Source of the DNA: a virus
Length of the DNA: 42,136 nt
IMG/VR virus record: IMGVR_UViG_3300033149_007257
Coordinates: 1 to 42,136 of that record
Strand: one strand, 5' to 3'
In this document: piece after piece, positions 21,131 through 30,266 of the stretch
Layout: each line of letters begins with the position of its first letter
How positions within the stretch are numbered: position 1 is the stretch's first letter
Made by a program: the position numbers and the translations under genes
The notes under the pieces: generated by a model
The model's database searches: none
Told to the model about the DNA's origin: nothing
The model's input: the letters and a program-made list of their open reading frames with translations, nothing else

Positions 21131-22102
21131 ATGGCTTACGCTAACTTGACAGAAGCACAGGACAGCCTTGTCACAAGTACCTGGCCTTACATGAAGAAGG
21201 AGCTCATTGACGCCATCTTCTTGAAGAAGTATCCCTTCTTTTGGTGGCTCTCACAAAAGGGACGGATCGTTTACATCTCTTCTGGCCGTGACATCCGCTT
21301 TCCGTTAGAGGTGGACGTCAACCCGACCGTGACGGAAATCGGGAAGACCGGAGAGGTGAGCCTTGAGGACACTGATCCGTTCACGACCGTCATCTACCCG
21401 TGGGCCACGATGGCGGGGAACATCACCGGGTACCGTGATGATGATGCTGTGAACCGTGGCCGAGAGGCCATATTCAACCTGCTTACTGGGAAACGTAAAA
21501 ACCTGGAAAAGTCTATGCGGAAGAAGTTTGAGTCTGTGCTCTTCCGCGCAGAGGACAGCCGTCCTCCAGGTGGGTTTAACTCGCTCCTTGATCTGGTTGA
21601 TGATGCTCCTACGGACAGCAAGACCGTGGGCAACTATGACCAGAAGGACTACCCGTGGTGGCAAAACCAGCATCGGGCGTCTCAGGGTGCTGGAGCCCAG
21701 TGGCTCCGGAAGGACATGCAGTTGCTCTATGGCGACCTCGAAGATGTGGAGTCCGAACCGGACATTATACTCTGTCACAGGGACGCCTACGAGACGTACG
21801 AGGACGATCTCCTGGAGATGACGATGATCGTGAACAAGGCACTCGCGGACGCCTCGTTCAAGCATCTCATCTACAAGGGAACTCCGCTCCTGAAGAGCCC
21901 CAGTTGTCCAAGCGGCAGCCTCTGGATGCTCAACGCGGACTATATCTACCTTGTCATCCACCGAAACTACAATTTCGAGATGACAAAGTGGAAGGAGTAC
22001 ATCAACCAGCCGTTCAACCGTGTCGCACAGGTCGTCGTGAAGGGCCAGTTCATCTGCACCCACCGTGGGGCGCAGGGACAGCTTCACGGCATCACATACT
22101 AA
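21131..22102 (+). CDS. Major capsid protein
   Basis: 323 aa. It follows scaffold, with AAAGGTAAAAGACA upstream. The sequence has the mix of a HK97-fold coat protein: a helix with FLKKYPFFWWLSQKG, strand-rich core (GNITGYRDDDAVNRGRE), and a late DADFK-like SFKHLIYKGTPLLKS and YINQPFNRVAQVVVKGQ segment. No delta-domain protease site is obvious. It should be the most abundant virion protein. Confidence 0.88.
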   Translation: MAYANLTEAQDSLVTSTWPYMKKELIDAIFLKKYPFFWWLSQKGRIVYISSGRDIRFPLEVDVNPTVTEIGKTGEVSLEDTDPFTTVIYPWATMAGNITGYRDDDAVNRGREAIFNLLTGKRKNLEKSMRKKFESVLFRAEDSRPPGGFNSLLDLVDDAPTDSKTVGNYDQKDYPWWQNQHRASQGAGAQWLRKDMQLLYGDLEDVESEPDIILCHRDAYETYEDDLLEMTMIVNKALADASFKHLIYKGTPLLKSPSCPSGSLWMLNADYIYLVIHRNYNFEMTKWKEYINQPFNRVAQVVVKGQFICTHRGAQGQLHGITY

Positions 22103-22150
22103 CGCCACGTCGGGTGGCTACATTCCCGTCGAGGGGAGGAGAGAAGATAA

Positions 22151-22915
22151 ATGACTCGACCAATGAACGTAAGTAAGGTGATCACGCCGATTCCCCCAGG
22201 TGGGTATTGGCCTGATCTGTTGACGTTGAACTACGACGCCGCGTCCGTGCCTGCGAGTCCTGGATTTCGGATTGCAGACAACCTCGGGCGCGTGTTTCGT
22301 CTCGTTGAGACGAGCGAGGCCGTGGCTGTGGGGAATATGCTGACGAACCTGGTGACAGAGGTTGCTGTTGCCGCGACGAAGTTCGACGCGGACCCAGTCG
22401 GGGCGACGGAGCTCAAGCTCGACGTCACCATCACCGCGAACGCATACAATGGCGGCTTCCTGGAGATCACGGAGGGCACTGGCGCGGGGTACCTGTATCC
22501 TATTGTCTCCAACACGGCGGGGACGGCAGGCAGCTCAGACGCGACCATCGTGATCGAAAGTGGCCTTGTTGTTGCGCTCAGTGCAACCGACACCGTCGGT
22601 ATCATTCGGAACAGCATGTTCAGAAACGTGTCGCAACACAACGCTGCCAACCCGTGTGTTGAGGCCCCCGTTGGGCGTGCGATGGCCGCAAGCACGACGG
22701 CCAAGCCGTATATCTGGGCGCAGACGTGGGGTCCATGTCTCTTGAAGGCTGGCACTGGCGCTGCTGGCGCTGGAGACTCCATTGGTCTGGCAGAGGACGA
22801 CGACGGGTCAATCGAGACGCTCGTGACGACCGAAGACCCCGCGTTCGTCGGAAACAGCGTCGCGGCGATTGCAGATGGAGCATGGGGACTCTGCAACCTG
22901 ATGCTTTTCCCCTGA
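22151..22915 (+). CDS. Capsid-associated/decoration-like protein
   Basis: 254 aa. Small-residue-rich beta protein (LKLDVTITANAYNGGFLEI; GYLYPIVSNTAGTAG; DATIVIESGLVVALS), a pattern of head decoration proteins encoded just after the coat gene. ATG 22151 follows GGGGAGGAGAGAAGATAA. Function by position and composition only. Confidence 0.65.
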   Translation: MTRPMNVSKVITPIPPGGYWPDLLTLNYDAASVPASPGFRIADNLGRVFRLVETSEAVAVGNMLTNLVTEVAVAATKFDADPVGATELKLDVTITANAYNGGFLEITEGTGAGYLYPIVSNTAGTAGSSDATIVIESGLVVALSATDTVGIIRNSMFRNVSQHNAANPCVEAPVGRAMAASTTAKPYIWAQTWGPCLLKAGTGAAGAGDSIGLAEDDDGSIETLVTTEDPAFVGNSVAAIADGAWGLCNLMLFP

Positions 22916-22929
22916 CAAACGCTGTGGGA

Positions 22930-22955
22930 GGGGGGATGGCATGGTGCTGTCCCCC
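22930..22955 (+). terminator. GC-rich stem-loop after the decoration-like gene
   Basis: GGGGG (22931-22935) pairs with CCCCC (22951-22955), and GGCA (22938-22941) with TGCT (22945-22948), in the 73-bp gap before the next gene. There is no T-run, so it is a possible pause, processing site or partial terminator rather than a full stop. Confidence 0.35.
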
Positions 22956-22988
22956 GAACCCCACGTTTCACATGTGAGGAGATGACCA

Positions 22989-23453
22989 ATGGCTTTGACG
23001 ATAGCGTATGATCTTGTTTCTCCGAGCCGCGTTGGAATGCGTGGAGGTCTTGGCCTGCTTTCTGGGACGATCGCATTTGACTCTGCGTACCCGACCGGCG
23101 GCGAGGAACTTGATCTCACTGACTATTTTGATGACCTTTACCTCGTTCTCTTTGAGAACAAGTCTGGTCTGATCTTCGAGTACGACTACGACAACAAGAA
23201 AGTGCTGGCGTACTACCCGAAAGCAGCGACGACAAGCACCGTGACGATCGCTGGAACTGGGGGGACAGCGGACGCAGACAACACGCTCATAAAAACGGGA
23301 GCAACTACAATCGCGGTGGCGGGAACAGGAACGGCCTGTACAGCGCCAATTTCCGGCCAGGGCGCAGCAGCAGCGGACGAGGTCGGGAACGGGGCGGACC
23401 TCTCGGCCATTACAGGCGTACGCTTTCTTGCCATCGGTGCCGTCCCAATGTAA
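22989..23453 (+). CDS. Hypothetical virion protein, 154 aa
   Basis: Beta-rich and Gly/Ala/Thr-rich (TSTVTIAGTGGTADADN; AAAADEVGNGADLSAI), with aromatic EYDYDNKKVLAYYP in the middle. ATG 22989 follows TGAGGAG. No family is named, but the composition and location after coat genes are those of a capsid or tail structural protein. Confidence 0.7.
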   Translation: MALTIAYDLVSPSRVGMRGGLGLLSGTIAFDSAYPTGGEELDLTDYFDDLYLVLFENKSGLIFEYDYDNKKVLAYYPKAATTSTVTIAGTGGTADADNTLIKTGATTIAVAGTGTACTAPISGQGAAAADEVGNGADLSAITGVRFLAIGAVPM

Positions 23454-23468
23454 AAAGGAGCCACAGGA

Positions 23469-23765
23469 ATGATACCACAGTCCACATTCGCAAAGAAGTT
23501 CACGTCGAGCGGGACCGTGCATGATGGCTCTGCGCACGTTAGTGGTTTAATCGTGCGACACGGGACAGCCACCCAGTCGAGCGCTGTGTTGAAGGACGGG
23601 GGTTCGGGTGGGACAGAAAAAGTCGGGATCTCTCACGAGGCTGTGACGGCTGCCGGTGACCTGACAGAGGTTTTGACATTCCCCTTCCCCATTTACTTCA
23701 GCACGGATGTTTACCTTGCACTCACAGGAACAGGAACGGTTGCTTATGTTCTATACAGCTCATAA
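23469..23765 (+). CDS. Hypothetical virion protein, 98 aa
   Basis: Starts MIPQSTFAKKFTSSG after AAAAAGGAGCCACAGGA. Mostly beta strands (VHDGSAHVSGLIVRHG; VYLALTGTGTVAYVLYSS), in the style of small head or tail decoration proteins. It overlaps the holin-like gene by 20 nt. Confidence 0.7.
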   Translation: MIPQSTFAKKFTSSGTVHDGSAHVSGLIVRHGTATQSSAVLKDGGSGGTEKVGISHEAVTAAGDLTEVLTFPFPIYFSTDVYLALTGTGTVAYVLYSS

Positions 23766-23919
23766 GGAGACAATCGGCATTCTCGGTCAGTGGCTTGGGT
23801 TCGTGTCTGTGACCGGATGCAGCATCTTGGAGATCGTCGTTGGAGGGGACTGGTTCCTCGTGGGAGCCACCATCGGCGCGCTCGTGTGGGGCACGGCCAC
23901 CAAGATCAGAGGAAGATGA
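23746..23919 (+). CDS. Holin-like two-helix membrane protein
   Basis: 57 aa from ATG 23746. Two predicted transmembrane helices, IGILGQWLGFVSVTGCSIL and WFLVGATIGALVWGTAT, connected by a short VVGGD turn, with a basic C-terminal KIRGR. This is the layout of class II holins, and the late operon is the expected place. No endolysin gene is adjacent, which weakens the case. It overlaps the next gene by four bases. Confidence 0.6.
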   Translation: MFYTAHKETIGILGQWLGFVSVTGCSILEIVVGGDWFLVGATIGALVWGTATKIRGR

Positions 23920-24884
23920 TGTCGGACGATTCTGGACAGAACGCGAGCCTTCAAATGATCGTCAATGCGATCTTTGAGCTCGCCAGACAGACGAGCAGTG
24001 CCATTTCCCTTGCACCGCACGCCTCCCAGCATGCCAGTGGCCTCGGGGATGAGTTTGATGGGGACAACGCGGACATCGACTGGGATCCCTCAAACTACAC
24101 CCCCGATGCCACTCCAGCGGAGGCCAGTGGCGTGGACAGCCTCACGGCGCACCTGAAGGGCATAGACACCGTGCTCGGGAGCGTTGTGTCTGGTCCAGGA
24201 GCAAACACTGACGGATTTATTCCACAGTGGGATGGAGATAATTCGCTGCTCCTCAAGAGTGGACTTTCGTTCGCTACTACAGTTGGAGATCCAGGGTCCG
24301 ATACAACGCTCGTGTCCGAGCAGGGCATCAGAGAGGCTTTAGACGCTGGTGCTCATGGGACAACTGCCGATTGGAAGGACCACGCAGATGTAAACGCGGC
24401 GATCAGTGACAGTGATGCCCAAGGGGATATTATTCACAGGGACGCCACGGAATGGAATCGCCTTGCGAAGGGGACTGATGGGCAGTGTCTCAAGAGCGGG
24501 GCCTCGGACGTCTCGTGGGAGGATGACATCGCGCCGCTCGAGATTATTATTGACGGCGGCGGAAGTGCTATCACAACCGGGGAAAAGGGACATATCGAGG
24601 TCCCCTACGATTGCACGATCCAGCGTGTTACGCTCTTGGCCGACCAAAGTGGCTCGATTGTGGTTGACATATGGAAAGGTACGTACGCAGACTTTCCACC
24701 GACGGACGTCGACAGCATCACGGCCAGCGCCCCGCCCACGATATCTTCGGCACAGAAATCGCAAGACTCAACGTTGAGCGGGTGGACAACGAGCGTCGCT
24801 GCTGGGGACATTCTTGCGTTCAATGTGGATTCGGCAAGCACGATTACCCGAGTGACGTTGTCTCTTAAGGTGAAGAAGACGTGA
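23916..24884 (+). CDS. Phage fibre/whisker-like structural protein
   Basis: 322 aa from ATG 23916 (AGAGGAAG upstream); the longer frame to 23790 is a shadow. N-terminal helix (LQMIVNAIFELARQTSSA), then SQHASGLGDEFDGDNADID, then repeat-like GFIPQWDGDNSLLLKSG. The C-terminal ~120 residues (GEKGHIEVPYDCTI; LLADQSGSIVVDIWKGTYA; AGDILAFNVDSASTITRV) match a domain I know from many phage tail and decoration proteins. Probably surface-exposed. Confidence 0.72.
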   Translation: MMSDDSGQNASLQMIVNAIFELARQTSSAISLAPHASQHASGLGDEFDGDNADIDWDPSNYTPDATPAEASGVDSLTAHLKGIDTVLGSVVSGPGANTDGFIPQWDGDNSLLLKSGLSFATTVGDPGSDTTLVSEQGIREALDAGAHGTTADWKDHADVNAAISDSDAQGDIIHRDATEWNRLAKGTDGQCLKSGASDVSWEDDIAPLEIIIDGGGSAITTGEKGHIEVPYDCTIQRVTLLADQSGSIVVDIWKGTYADFPPTDVDSITASAPPTISSAQKSQDSTLSGWTTSVAAGDILAFNVDSASTITRVTLSLKVKKT

Positions 24885-24920
24885 CATGACGACATCAGTT
24901 AAGTAAACACTGGAGGAAGC

Positions 24921-25217
24921 ATGGCAATCAATTGGGATGTCAAGATACAGGTCGTTGACCTTGCGCGGAAAGAGGTGTCCGTAACGGCAGTGCGAACGGA
25001 TGACAGCGTAACACCGCCAGATGTGCGGAGTTATCGTATTACATCGCTGTTGGTAGACACCGCTGCCAGGTCATTGGCCGAAATCAGGCAGAACGTTGTG
25101 AACATGATCTGGGATAAGCACCAGGCGGCACTTGCCACAGAGCAGAAAGCCGCAACATTGCTATCGGGCTGGGAAAAGGCTCTTGTAACTGACTTGAACG
25201 CAAAGGAGGGAATCTGA
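24921..25217 (+). CDS. Hypothetical 98-aa virion operon protein
   Basis: ATG 24921 follows ACTGGAGGAAGC. N-terminal half beta (VKIQVVDLARKEVSVTAV), C-terminal half helix (LAEIRQNVVNMIWDKHQAA). No family is recognised. Its stop overlaps the next ATG (TGATG). Confidence 0.72.
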   Translation: MAINWDVKIQVVDLARKEVSVTAVRTDDSVTPPDVRSYRITSLLVDTAARSLAEIRQNVVNMIWDKHQAALATEQKAATLLSGWEKALVTDLNAKEGI

Positions 25218-25648
25218 TGCCAGATACGGGTTTCAATCATGGAGCAAATACACACCTGACGTACAACTCAGGCACCGACATTGACGATATTGCCATTGCG
25301 GACAATGGCACCCTTACAAGCGACGCCGTTGATCTGGACAATAAACAGGGACGTGTCTATGCGCTCAAAACCATAGAAGACAACACTGGCGCTACTGACG
25401 GGAACGTCACAGTCTATGTGCTTAGTTCCGATTTTGATCCCGACTCTGAGGGCTATGAAAGCGCGGTTGACGATACTCCATACGTTGCTGCGGTGATTGA
25501 CCAGGCGCAGAACAAGACACACCGTAGGGCATTCTCCGTGCTTGGTTCGCAATTCCCGAAGCACAAGATTCACGTTCTTAACGAGGCGGGGCAGGAGATC
25601 GCACTGACGGTGAACTATGTTGACATCACGATCCCCGCAGCGAGCTAA
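25217..25648 (+). CDS. Hypothetical virion protein, 143 aa
   Basis: Asp/Thr/Val-rich beta protein (IDDIAIADNGTLTSDAVDLD; GNVTVYVLSSDFDPDSEG) ending in a Val/Ile strand. It starts by TGATG coupling. The composition is that of a phage structural beta-sandwich protein; no precise family is claimed. Confidence 0.7.
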   Translation: MPDTGFNHGANTHLTYNSGTDIDDIAIADNGTLTSDAVDLDNKQGRVYALKTIEDNTGATDGNVTVYVLSSDFDPDSEGYESAVDDTPYVAAVIDQAQNKTHRRAFSVLGSQFPKHKIHVLNEAGQEIALTVNYVDITIPAAS

Positions 25649-25650
25649 TC

Positions 25651-26439
25651 ATGGCGAGAATCAAACCAGCACGATGGCTGCCAGGCCGCAACGAGGAGGG
25701 CGTCGCAGGCGAATTGTGGCGAGGGTGCGTCGGCTATTGGCCGATGTGGGAAGGCGCTGGAAGCAAAGCGTTTGACTTCAGCCATTACAATAATGATGGC
25801 ACGTTGACAAACATGGATCCGCCGACGGATTGGGTCAAAACCGAAAAGGGCTTCGCGCTCAGCTTTGATGGCACTGATGACTATGTAAGGGTGGAGGATC
25901 AGAGTTCACTGAACTTCGGCACAGCCGACTTCAGCTTTGGGGCGCTGTTCTACTCCAGGGCCGATTCCGCCCATCTCGGCATATTAAACAAGCGTTCGGG
26001 CGGTAACGGCTGGCGCATCGATGCTTCCGACAACGACAGTCTTTACGCCTACATTTTCGGATCGTCATCTGCGGGGAGCGTAGTTATATCCAATGGTGCC
26101 CCTGAGCGGTGGGTATGTGCACTCGTCGTCGCGCAAGCCGGTGTCGTAGCGATCTGGCTCAATGGGGCAAGGTGGCCGACTACTGATACTTATGCTGGCA
26201 CTGTTGATAACAGCGAGTACCTCGAGATCGGCAGACTGGATCACAACAACGATTACGCGTTTCTGGGCACAATAGCCTGGTGCGGGGTCTGGAATCGAGC
26301 ATTACAGGATGCTGAGGCCATGCGCATTAGCATGAATCCATTCTGCATGATCGAGCCGCCAGCGTGGCATTGGGGATTCTCTGCGGGCGCGGCGGCTGCT
26401 GGTGGCAACACCAGAACCTCGTTTGTAATTGCTACATAA
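25651..26439 (+). CDS. LamG/concanavalin-like domain virion protein
   Basis: 262 aa. It carries the signature of LamG-type jelly-roll domains: GYWPMWEGAGSKAFDFS, GTLTNM, ALSFDGTDDYVRVED, DFSFGALFYSR, WLNGARW and a final IGRLDHNNDYAFLGTIAW/VWNRAL. This fold binds sugars or peptides and is common in phage adhesion or decoration proteins. No ribosome site is visible, so it probably depends on coupling from the preceding gene. A role in host attachment is inferred. Confidence 0.82.
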   Translation: MARIKPARWLPGRNEEGVAGELWRGCVGYWPMWEGAGSKAFDFSHYNNDGTLTNMDPPTDWVKTEKGFALSFDGTDDYVRVEDQSSLNFGTADFSFGALFYSRADSAHLGILNKRSGGNGWRIDASDNDSLYAYIFGSSSAGSVVISNGAPERWVCALVVAQAGVVAIWLNGARWPTTDTYAGTVDNSEYLEIGRLDHNNDYAFLGTIAWCGVWNRALQDAEAMRISMNPFCMIEPPAWHWGFSAGAAAAGGNTRTSFVIAT

Positions 26440-26458
26440 CTTTGAAAGGAGCAGTATA

Positions 26459-26965
26459 ATGCACGGACCAAGACTGAGGAGCGTATGGCGCTTTCGGTAT
26501 CTGGGACGTTTCAATGGTTATTGTCGTCCGCTAAAGGCGATGCAAGAGGGACTCCCGAACATCTGGCACGATGAGGGAGAGGAGTTCGCGATCAAGGTGC
26601 TTTTCAATGAGACTCTCAGCGTCCCCGCGAACTACTACATCGGCCTTGACAATCGGGGTTCGCTTGCAGAGGACGACACGCTGCCACCCACTGGTGAGCC
26701 CACCGGAACGGGCTATGCGCGTCAAGCTGTCGCCAGCGACGATACTGACTTCACCGCATCCCAGGTCGCAGGAAACTGGCAAACGAAAACAAAGGAGGTC
26801 ACGTTCACCGCCGGTGCGGGCGGATGGACGCAGGTGAGCAATATGTTCATCTGCACAACGAGCGATGACACTGGAAAGCTGCTGTGCTCTGTTCCAATGA
26901 GCGCAAGTTACACTCTGGCCGATGGTGAGAGCCTAAAGGTCGACATGACCATCACCTGCAAGTAA
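26459..26965 (+). CDS. Hypothetical virion protein, 168 aa
   Basis: Start ATG 26459 is chosen because TTTGAAAGGAGCAGTATA precedes it. Basic N-terminus (MHGPRLRSVWRFRYLG), then a beta-sandwich style body (FAIKVLFNETLSVPANYYIG; KEVTFTAGAGGWTQVSNMF; LADGESLKVDMTITCK). The pattern resembles short phage tail or receptor-region proteins. No family is claimed. Confidence 0.7.
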   Translation: MHGPRLRSVWRFRYLGRFNGYCRPLKAMQEGLPNIWHDEGEEFAIKVLFNETLSVPANYYIGLDNRGSLAEDDTLPPTGEPTGTGYARQAVASDDTDFTASQVAGNWQTKTKEVTFTAGAGGWTQVSNMFICTTSDDTGKLLCSVPMSASYTLADGESLKVDMTITCK

Positions 26966-26966
26966 A

Positions 26967-28928
26967 ATGGGGAAGACATACTACCCAAATGACGATGCGT
27001 GCACGCTTTGGAAGTGCTATGGCTCCATGAGTGCTCCCCCGTCCACGCGTGAAGCTGCTTCGCGCATCGAGCTGACCGGCGACGAGCGCGATTGGGTTTC
27101 TGCAGACGACGAGCAGGTCAGTCACATTTACGACACTGGCGACGTTGCTTCGGTCGCGCATCAGGTGGAAATCGACGTGTCCGGACAAGACGCCAATGTC
27201 CTCGACCTGAGACTCCGCGGATACGGCCTGCTTCAAAAGTACCAAGACCCGAACTGGCTTTTCGTGGAGAACGACTGGAAGCTTTATATCTGGAACTATG
27301 TGACCGAGGAGTACGACTATCTCACTGGGCACTCTGGTGGAACCCCGGCTTACTTGGACAAGCGGATAAGCACCGGAGCCTCTGACTATGTCAGCGACGC
27401 GAACATCATCACGGTCCTTGTTCAACCTCCAATCCACGTCGGCCCTCCGGTGCACCGTTCGCATAGCTACCTGTACTATTTTGCGATGTCCGTGGACATA
27501 TATGTGGAAGAGGGAGCCTGTGTGTTTGAGTTCTCTGGGACCTCCAGCGCGGGCACTGGGCAGACGTGGGAGGAGCACGGGGCCTCAGACGTCGTGCTCG
27601 AGTTCTTCGACAAGGCGACAGAGACATACGACGGGTTTCACGAGCATGTCGTCGACCCAGACTATTCTTGGTGGGGGTACGAAGGTGTAGACACTGGGGA
27701 CCCAAACTTCGCGCTCAGTGATGTTGTGCTGGCACAGAGGAAAGACTCCGCTGCCATCCGCAGAAGTGGTCGAGCAACTCGACTGTTCATGGACTTCTTT
27801 GTTCCGATGCGCTATCCGTGGGCTCGGGTCTCCGAGATCGCTGTGGACGTGAATGCACAAGTGCTCCAAGGGCCGTCGCCGATTGACGTGACAGTCAGTG
27901 CACGCACGACCGCGCCCTCAGAGAACTTCGACGTCATTGGAATGAAACGCCTTCCACCAGGTTACCCTGAGGTCACTGAGTGTGTTTTCACGTCCCTGGC
28001 GATGTGTCCGTCCAATCCTGACTATCCTGGCTATTGCTTCTTTGGTGATGGAGCAAGTGAGGCTAACTTTGATCATGGAACGATCGCCGGAAGCTACGAT
28101 ACTCCGTTTATGTGGATTCGTGTAGAGGCAGCGTCAAGGCAAGAACATCGGATGCTTCAAGGGACATATTACATATACTTCGATGGTCTTGGTGGTGACC
28201 TAACGTTCGCCAACGGCTGGAACGCGGTTTCGTTGTACTCAGCCTACCAGTCTCCAGCATTCTGGATATGGCAAAGTGCAACGGGTGGATACGTGAAGCT
28301 GAGCCCGCTCGGCCTGCACGGGGGAAAGGTCGGGTGGGCGGTTGCTGTGTGGAAGGGATCGTTCTGCGACATGGTCTTCAAAAAGGGTGGTGGGTGGAGC
28401 TATCCAGAGGGCGATTATGCGTTCGACGCCAGGAACTCGGACGGCGAAGGTTGCGGAGATTCGGACACACGTAAGATCTGCCAGCGAGCCACGTGTGTCG
28501 TTAGTGCTGGAGAGGACGGGGTTCCTATGCACCGTGCCCTTTCCCCAGACCTGTCCGAGATTCCACCAGGGGAGCCGTTCCCTGCACTCCTGGCCGTTGC
28601 GTACCTCGCGGTTCGGGTGAAGCTGCATAGCTTCCTGGAGCACCCGCTGGACGTGTTCGAGGTTGTGGGAACGTGCAGGGAGCTCCCCTCGAACGTGCAT
28701 GGCGACGTGACAGTTGAGATGACAGGCACTGGCTTCGACCACATGGCAGGTGTCTGGACGGAGCACGGAGCGCCAGAGTTGGTGTTTGAGGGAGCAGAGG
28801 AGGAGTGGGAAACGACGCTCGAAAGTGGCGTGGGTGAGGTCAGTTTTGGTGCAGTGGTGACAGACACAAAACACGCTGGACTTACACTTCCACCTTTATG
28901 GGATCAAGTTCTGAGGGAGGCGCTGTAA
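26967..28928 (+). CDS. Large hypothetical virion protein, 653 aa
   Basis: Starts MGKTYYPNDDACTLWK one base after the preceding stop. Rich in aromatic and acidic residues, with many Trp/Tyr-containing strands (LYIWNYVTEEYDYL; TYYIYFDGLGGDLTFANGW). Two jelly-roll-like stretches near 170-210 and 570-640 each contain an EEHG/TEHGA(S/P)(D/E)LVFE motif (GQTWEEHGASDVVLEF and GVWTEHGAPELVFEG), so the protein appears to hold an internal duplication. Probably a tail-side or surface protein; no enzyme motif was found. Confidence 0.72.
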   Translation: MGKTYYPNDDACTLWKCYGSMSAPPSTREAASRIELTGDERDWVSADDEQVSHIYDTGDVASVAHQVEIDVSGQDANVLDLRLRGYGLLQKYQDPNWLFVENDWKLYIWNYVTEEYDYLTGHSGGTPAYLDKRISTGASDYVSDANIITVLVQPPIHVGPPVHRSHSYLYYFAMSVDIYVEEGACVFEFSGTSSAGTGQTWEEHGASDVVLEFFDKATETYDGFHEHVVDPDYSWWGYEGVDTGDPNFALSDVVLAQRKDSAAIRRSGRATRLFMDFFVPMRYPWARVSEIAVDVNAQVLQGPSPIDVTVSARTTAPSENFDVIGMKRLPPGYPEVTECVFTSLAMCPSNPDYPGYCFFGDGASEANFDHGTIAGSYDTPFMWIRVEAASRQEHRMLQGTYYIYFDGLGGDLTFANGWNAVSLYSAYQSPAFWIWQSATGGYVKLSPLGLHGGKVGWAVAVWKGSFCDMVFKKGGGWSYPEGDYAFDARNSDGEGCGDSDTRKICQRATCVVSAGEDGVPMHRALSPDLSEIPPGEPFPALLAVAYLAVRVKLHSFLEHPLDVFEVVGTCRELPSNVHGDVTVEMTGTGFDHMAGVWTEHGAPELVFEGAEEEWETTLESGVGEVSFGAVVTDTKHAGLTLPPLWDQVLREAL

Positions 28929-28929
28929 A

Positions 28930-29499
28930 ATGGCAATTTACGGGGAAGCGTTGACGCTCCACTATGTGGCGTGGGACACAAACTTGAACGCTGGGAAAAC
29001 GGGCGACGCTGATAATCATACAATCTACCTCGTCCGTGATGGAACTGCCGTCGCTGCGACAGGAACTCCGACGGAGGTGGATGCGACAAATGCCCCTGGA
29101 CTATACTCGCTTCCTGTCTCCGCGGCCGAGATGCAGGTGAACTGTATGACTCTCGCAGGAAAGAGCAGCACGTCCAACGTCGAGATCATTCCTGTGACGG
29201 TCCTCACAGAACGTGGAAAACTGGATGCGATTGCGAAGATGCTGACGAACATCAGTCAAGGCGTCGGAACGGAGACATATATCTACGAGGTCACGGACAA
29301 GTCGACTGGAGAGCCCATTGCAGATTGTTATGTCTTTGTCTATACGAGCGCCGACCGCGACCAGCGTCTTGCGACTGCAAAGACCAACAGCTCAGGCAAG
29401 GCCACGTTCTTCCTTGATCCAGGCATTTACTACGCCTGGCGACAGCATCCTCTCTACACCTTTGAAGACCCTGATACCCTTACAGTGGAGGCATCATAA
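28930..29499 (+). CDS. Virion protein with transthyretin/prealbumin-like C-terminus
   Basis: 189 aa; GGAGG precedes ATG 28930. N-terminal TLHYVAWDTNLNAGKTGDA is seen in several phage tail proteins. The C-terminal EVTDKSTGEPIADCYVFVYTS, then RLATAKTNSSGKATFFLDPG, matches carboxypeptidase-regulatory/transthyretin-like Ig folds. Probably a tail or fibre accessory. Its stop and the next start share a base (TAATG). Confidence 0.72.
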   Translation: MAIYGEALTLHYVAWDTNLNAGKTGDADNHTIYLVRDGTAVAATGTPTEVDATNAPGLYSLPVSAAEMQVNCMTLAGKSSTSNVEIIPVTVLTERGKLDAIAKMLTNISQGVGTETYIYEVTDKSTGEPIADCYVFVYTSADRDQRLATAKTNSSGKATFFLDPGIYYAWRQHPLYTFEDPDTLTVEAS

Positions 29500-30266
29500 T
29501 GAGCACCGGCGTAGGCATATCGGCTCCCAGCCCGTTTGGTGCTGGCGGAATGTCGTTCGACGAGCTCAGGACAATGTGCAAAGACTTCCTTGGGATCTCA
29601 GGGACGAGCAAGGACTCTATGCTCCTTGGGCTTTTCAACTTCGCCCAGGACGAGATCGCACGGGTGCACCAGTGGAAGTGTCTCATGCGAGTGTCTCGTG
29701 GAAGAATGGAAAGTGGAAACGCGATCTATCCTTGGCCTGCGCGGATACAGAAAATCTTCGGCGTGTGGGGAGGCGAAGGGAGCGAGGGATGGCCAATTTG
29801 GGCCATGCCCTCGGCGGAGGCACTAAAGAAGTATGACATTCAGGGACAGGGCTCCGGCAAGCCGACGCGATACGTGAATCTCGGAAACGACCTGCTCTTC
29901 ATCCCGACGCCAGGGAGCGATTACAGTTATCTCCTTTACTTTGCACAATGGCCCACGCACTTTACGGAGAGCAGCAAGCTGACTCAGTCGTCCGACCTCG
30001 CGCACATGGATGACCTTCTTGTCCACTGGGCTGCCATGCTTGCTGCTCTCCAGATGGGGATGCTTGACGACTACAACGTCTTCCGAACAGCAATCTTCTA
30101 CGAACATCCACTCGGGCGTGGAATGTACCGTCGTGGGCTCCTGCGACAGGCGATTGCCCTCGACGAGAGTGCACCCGACCAGCGCTTCATTAAGCGACAG
30201 TACGATCCACGCGGTGAAGTGCTGACCGGAAGCTACCTCGCGAATCCATATAAGGGGATTGACTGA
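29499..30266 (+). CDS. Head-tail adaptor protein
   Basis: 255 aa; GTGGAGG precedes ATG 29499. Helical start (SFDELRTMCKDFLG; LLGLFNFAQDEIARVHQWK), then a mid-domain (GKPTRYVNLGNDLLFIPTPG; YLLYFAQWPTHF) and C-terminal helices: the pattern of gp4/gp6-type adaptors that sit below the portal in podoviruses. The next-but-one gene is a nozzle-like protein, which supports this. No close relative is named. Confidence 0.7.
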   Translation: MSTGVGISAPSPFGAGGMSFDELRTMCKDFLGISGTSKDSMLLGLFNFAQDEIARVHQWKCLMRVSRGRMESGNAIYPWPARIQKIFGVWGGEGSEGWPIWAMPSAEALKKYDIQGQGSGKPTRYVNLGNDLLFIPTPGSDYSYLLYFAQWPTHFTESSKLTQSSDLAHMDDLLVHWAAMLAALQMGMLDDYNVFRTAIFYEHPLGRGMYRRGLLRQAIALDESAPDQRFIKRQYDPRGEVLTGSYLANPYKGID

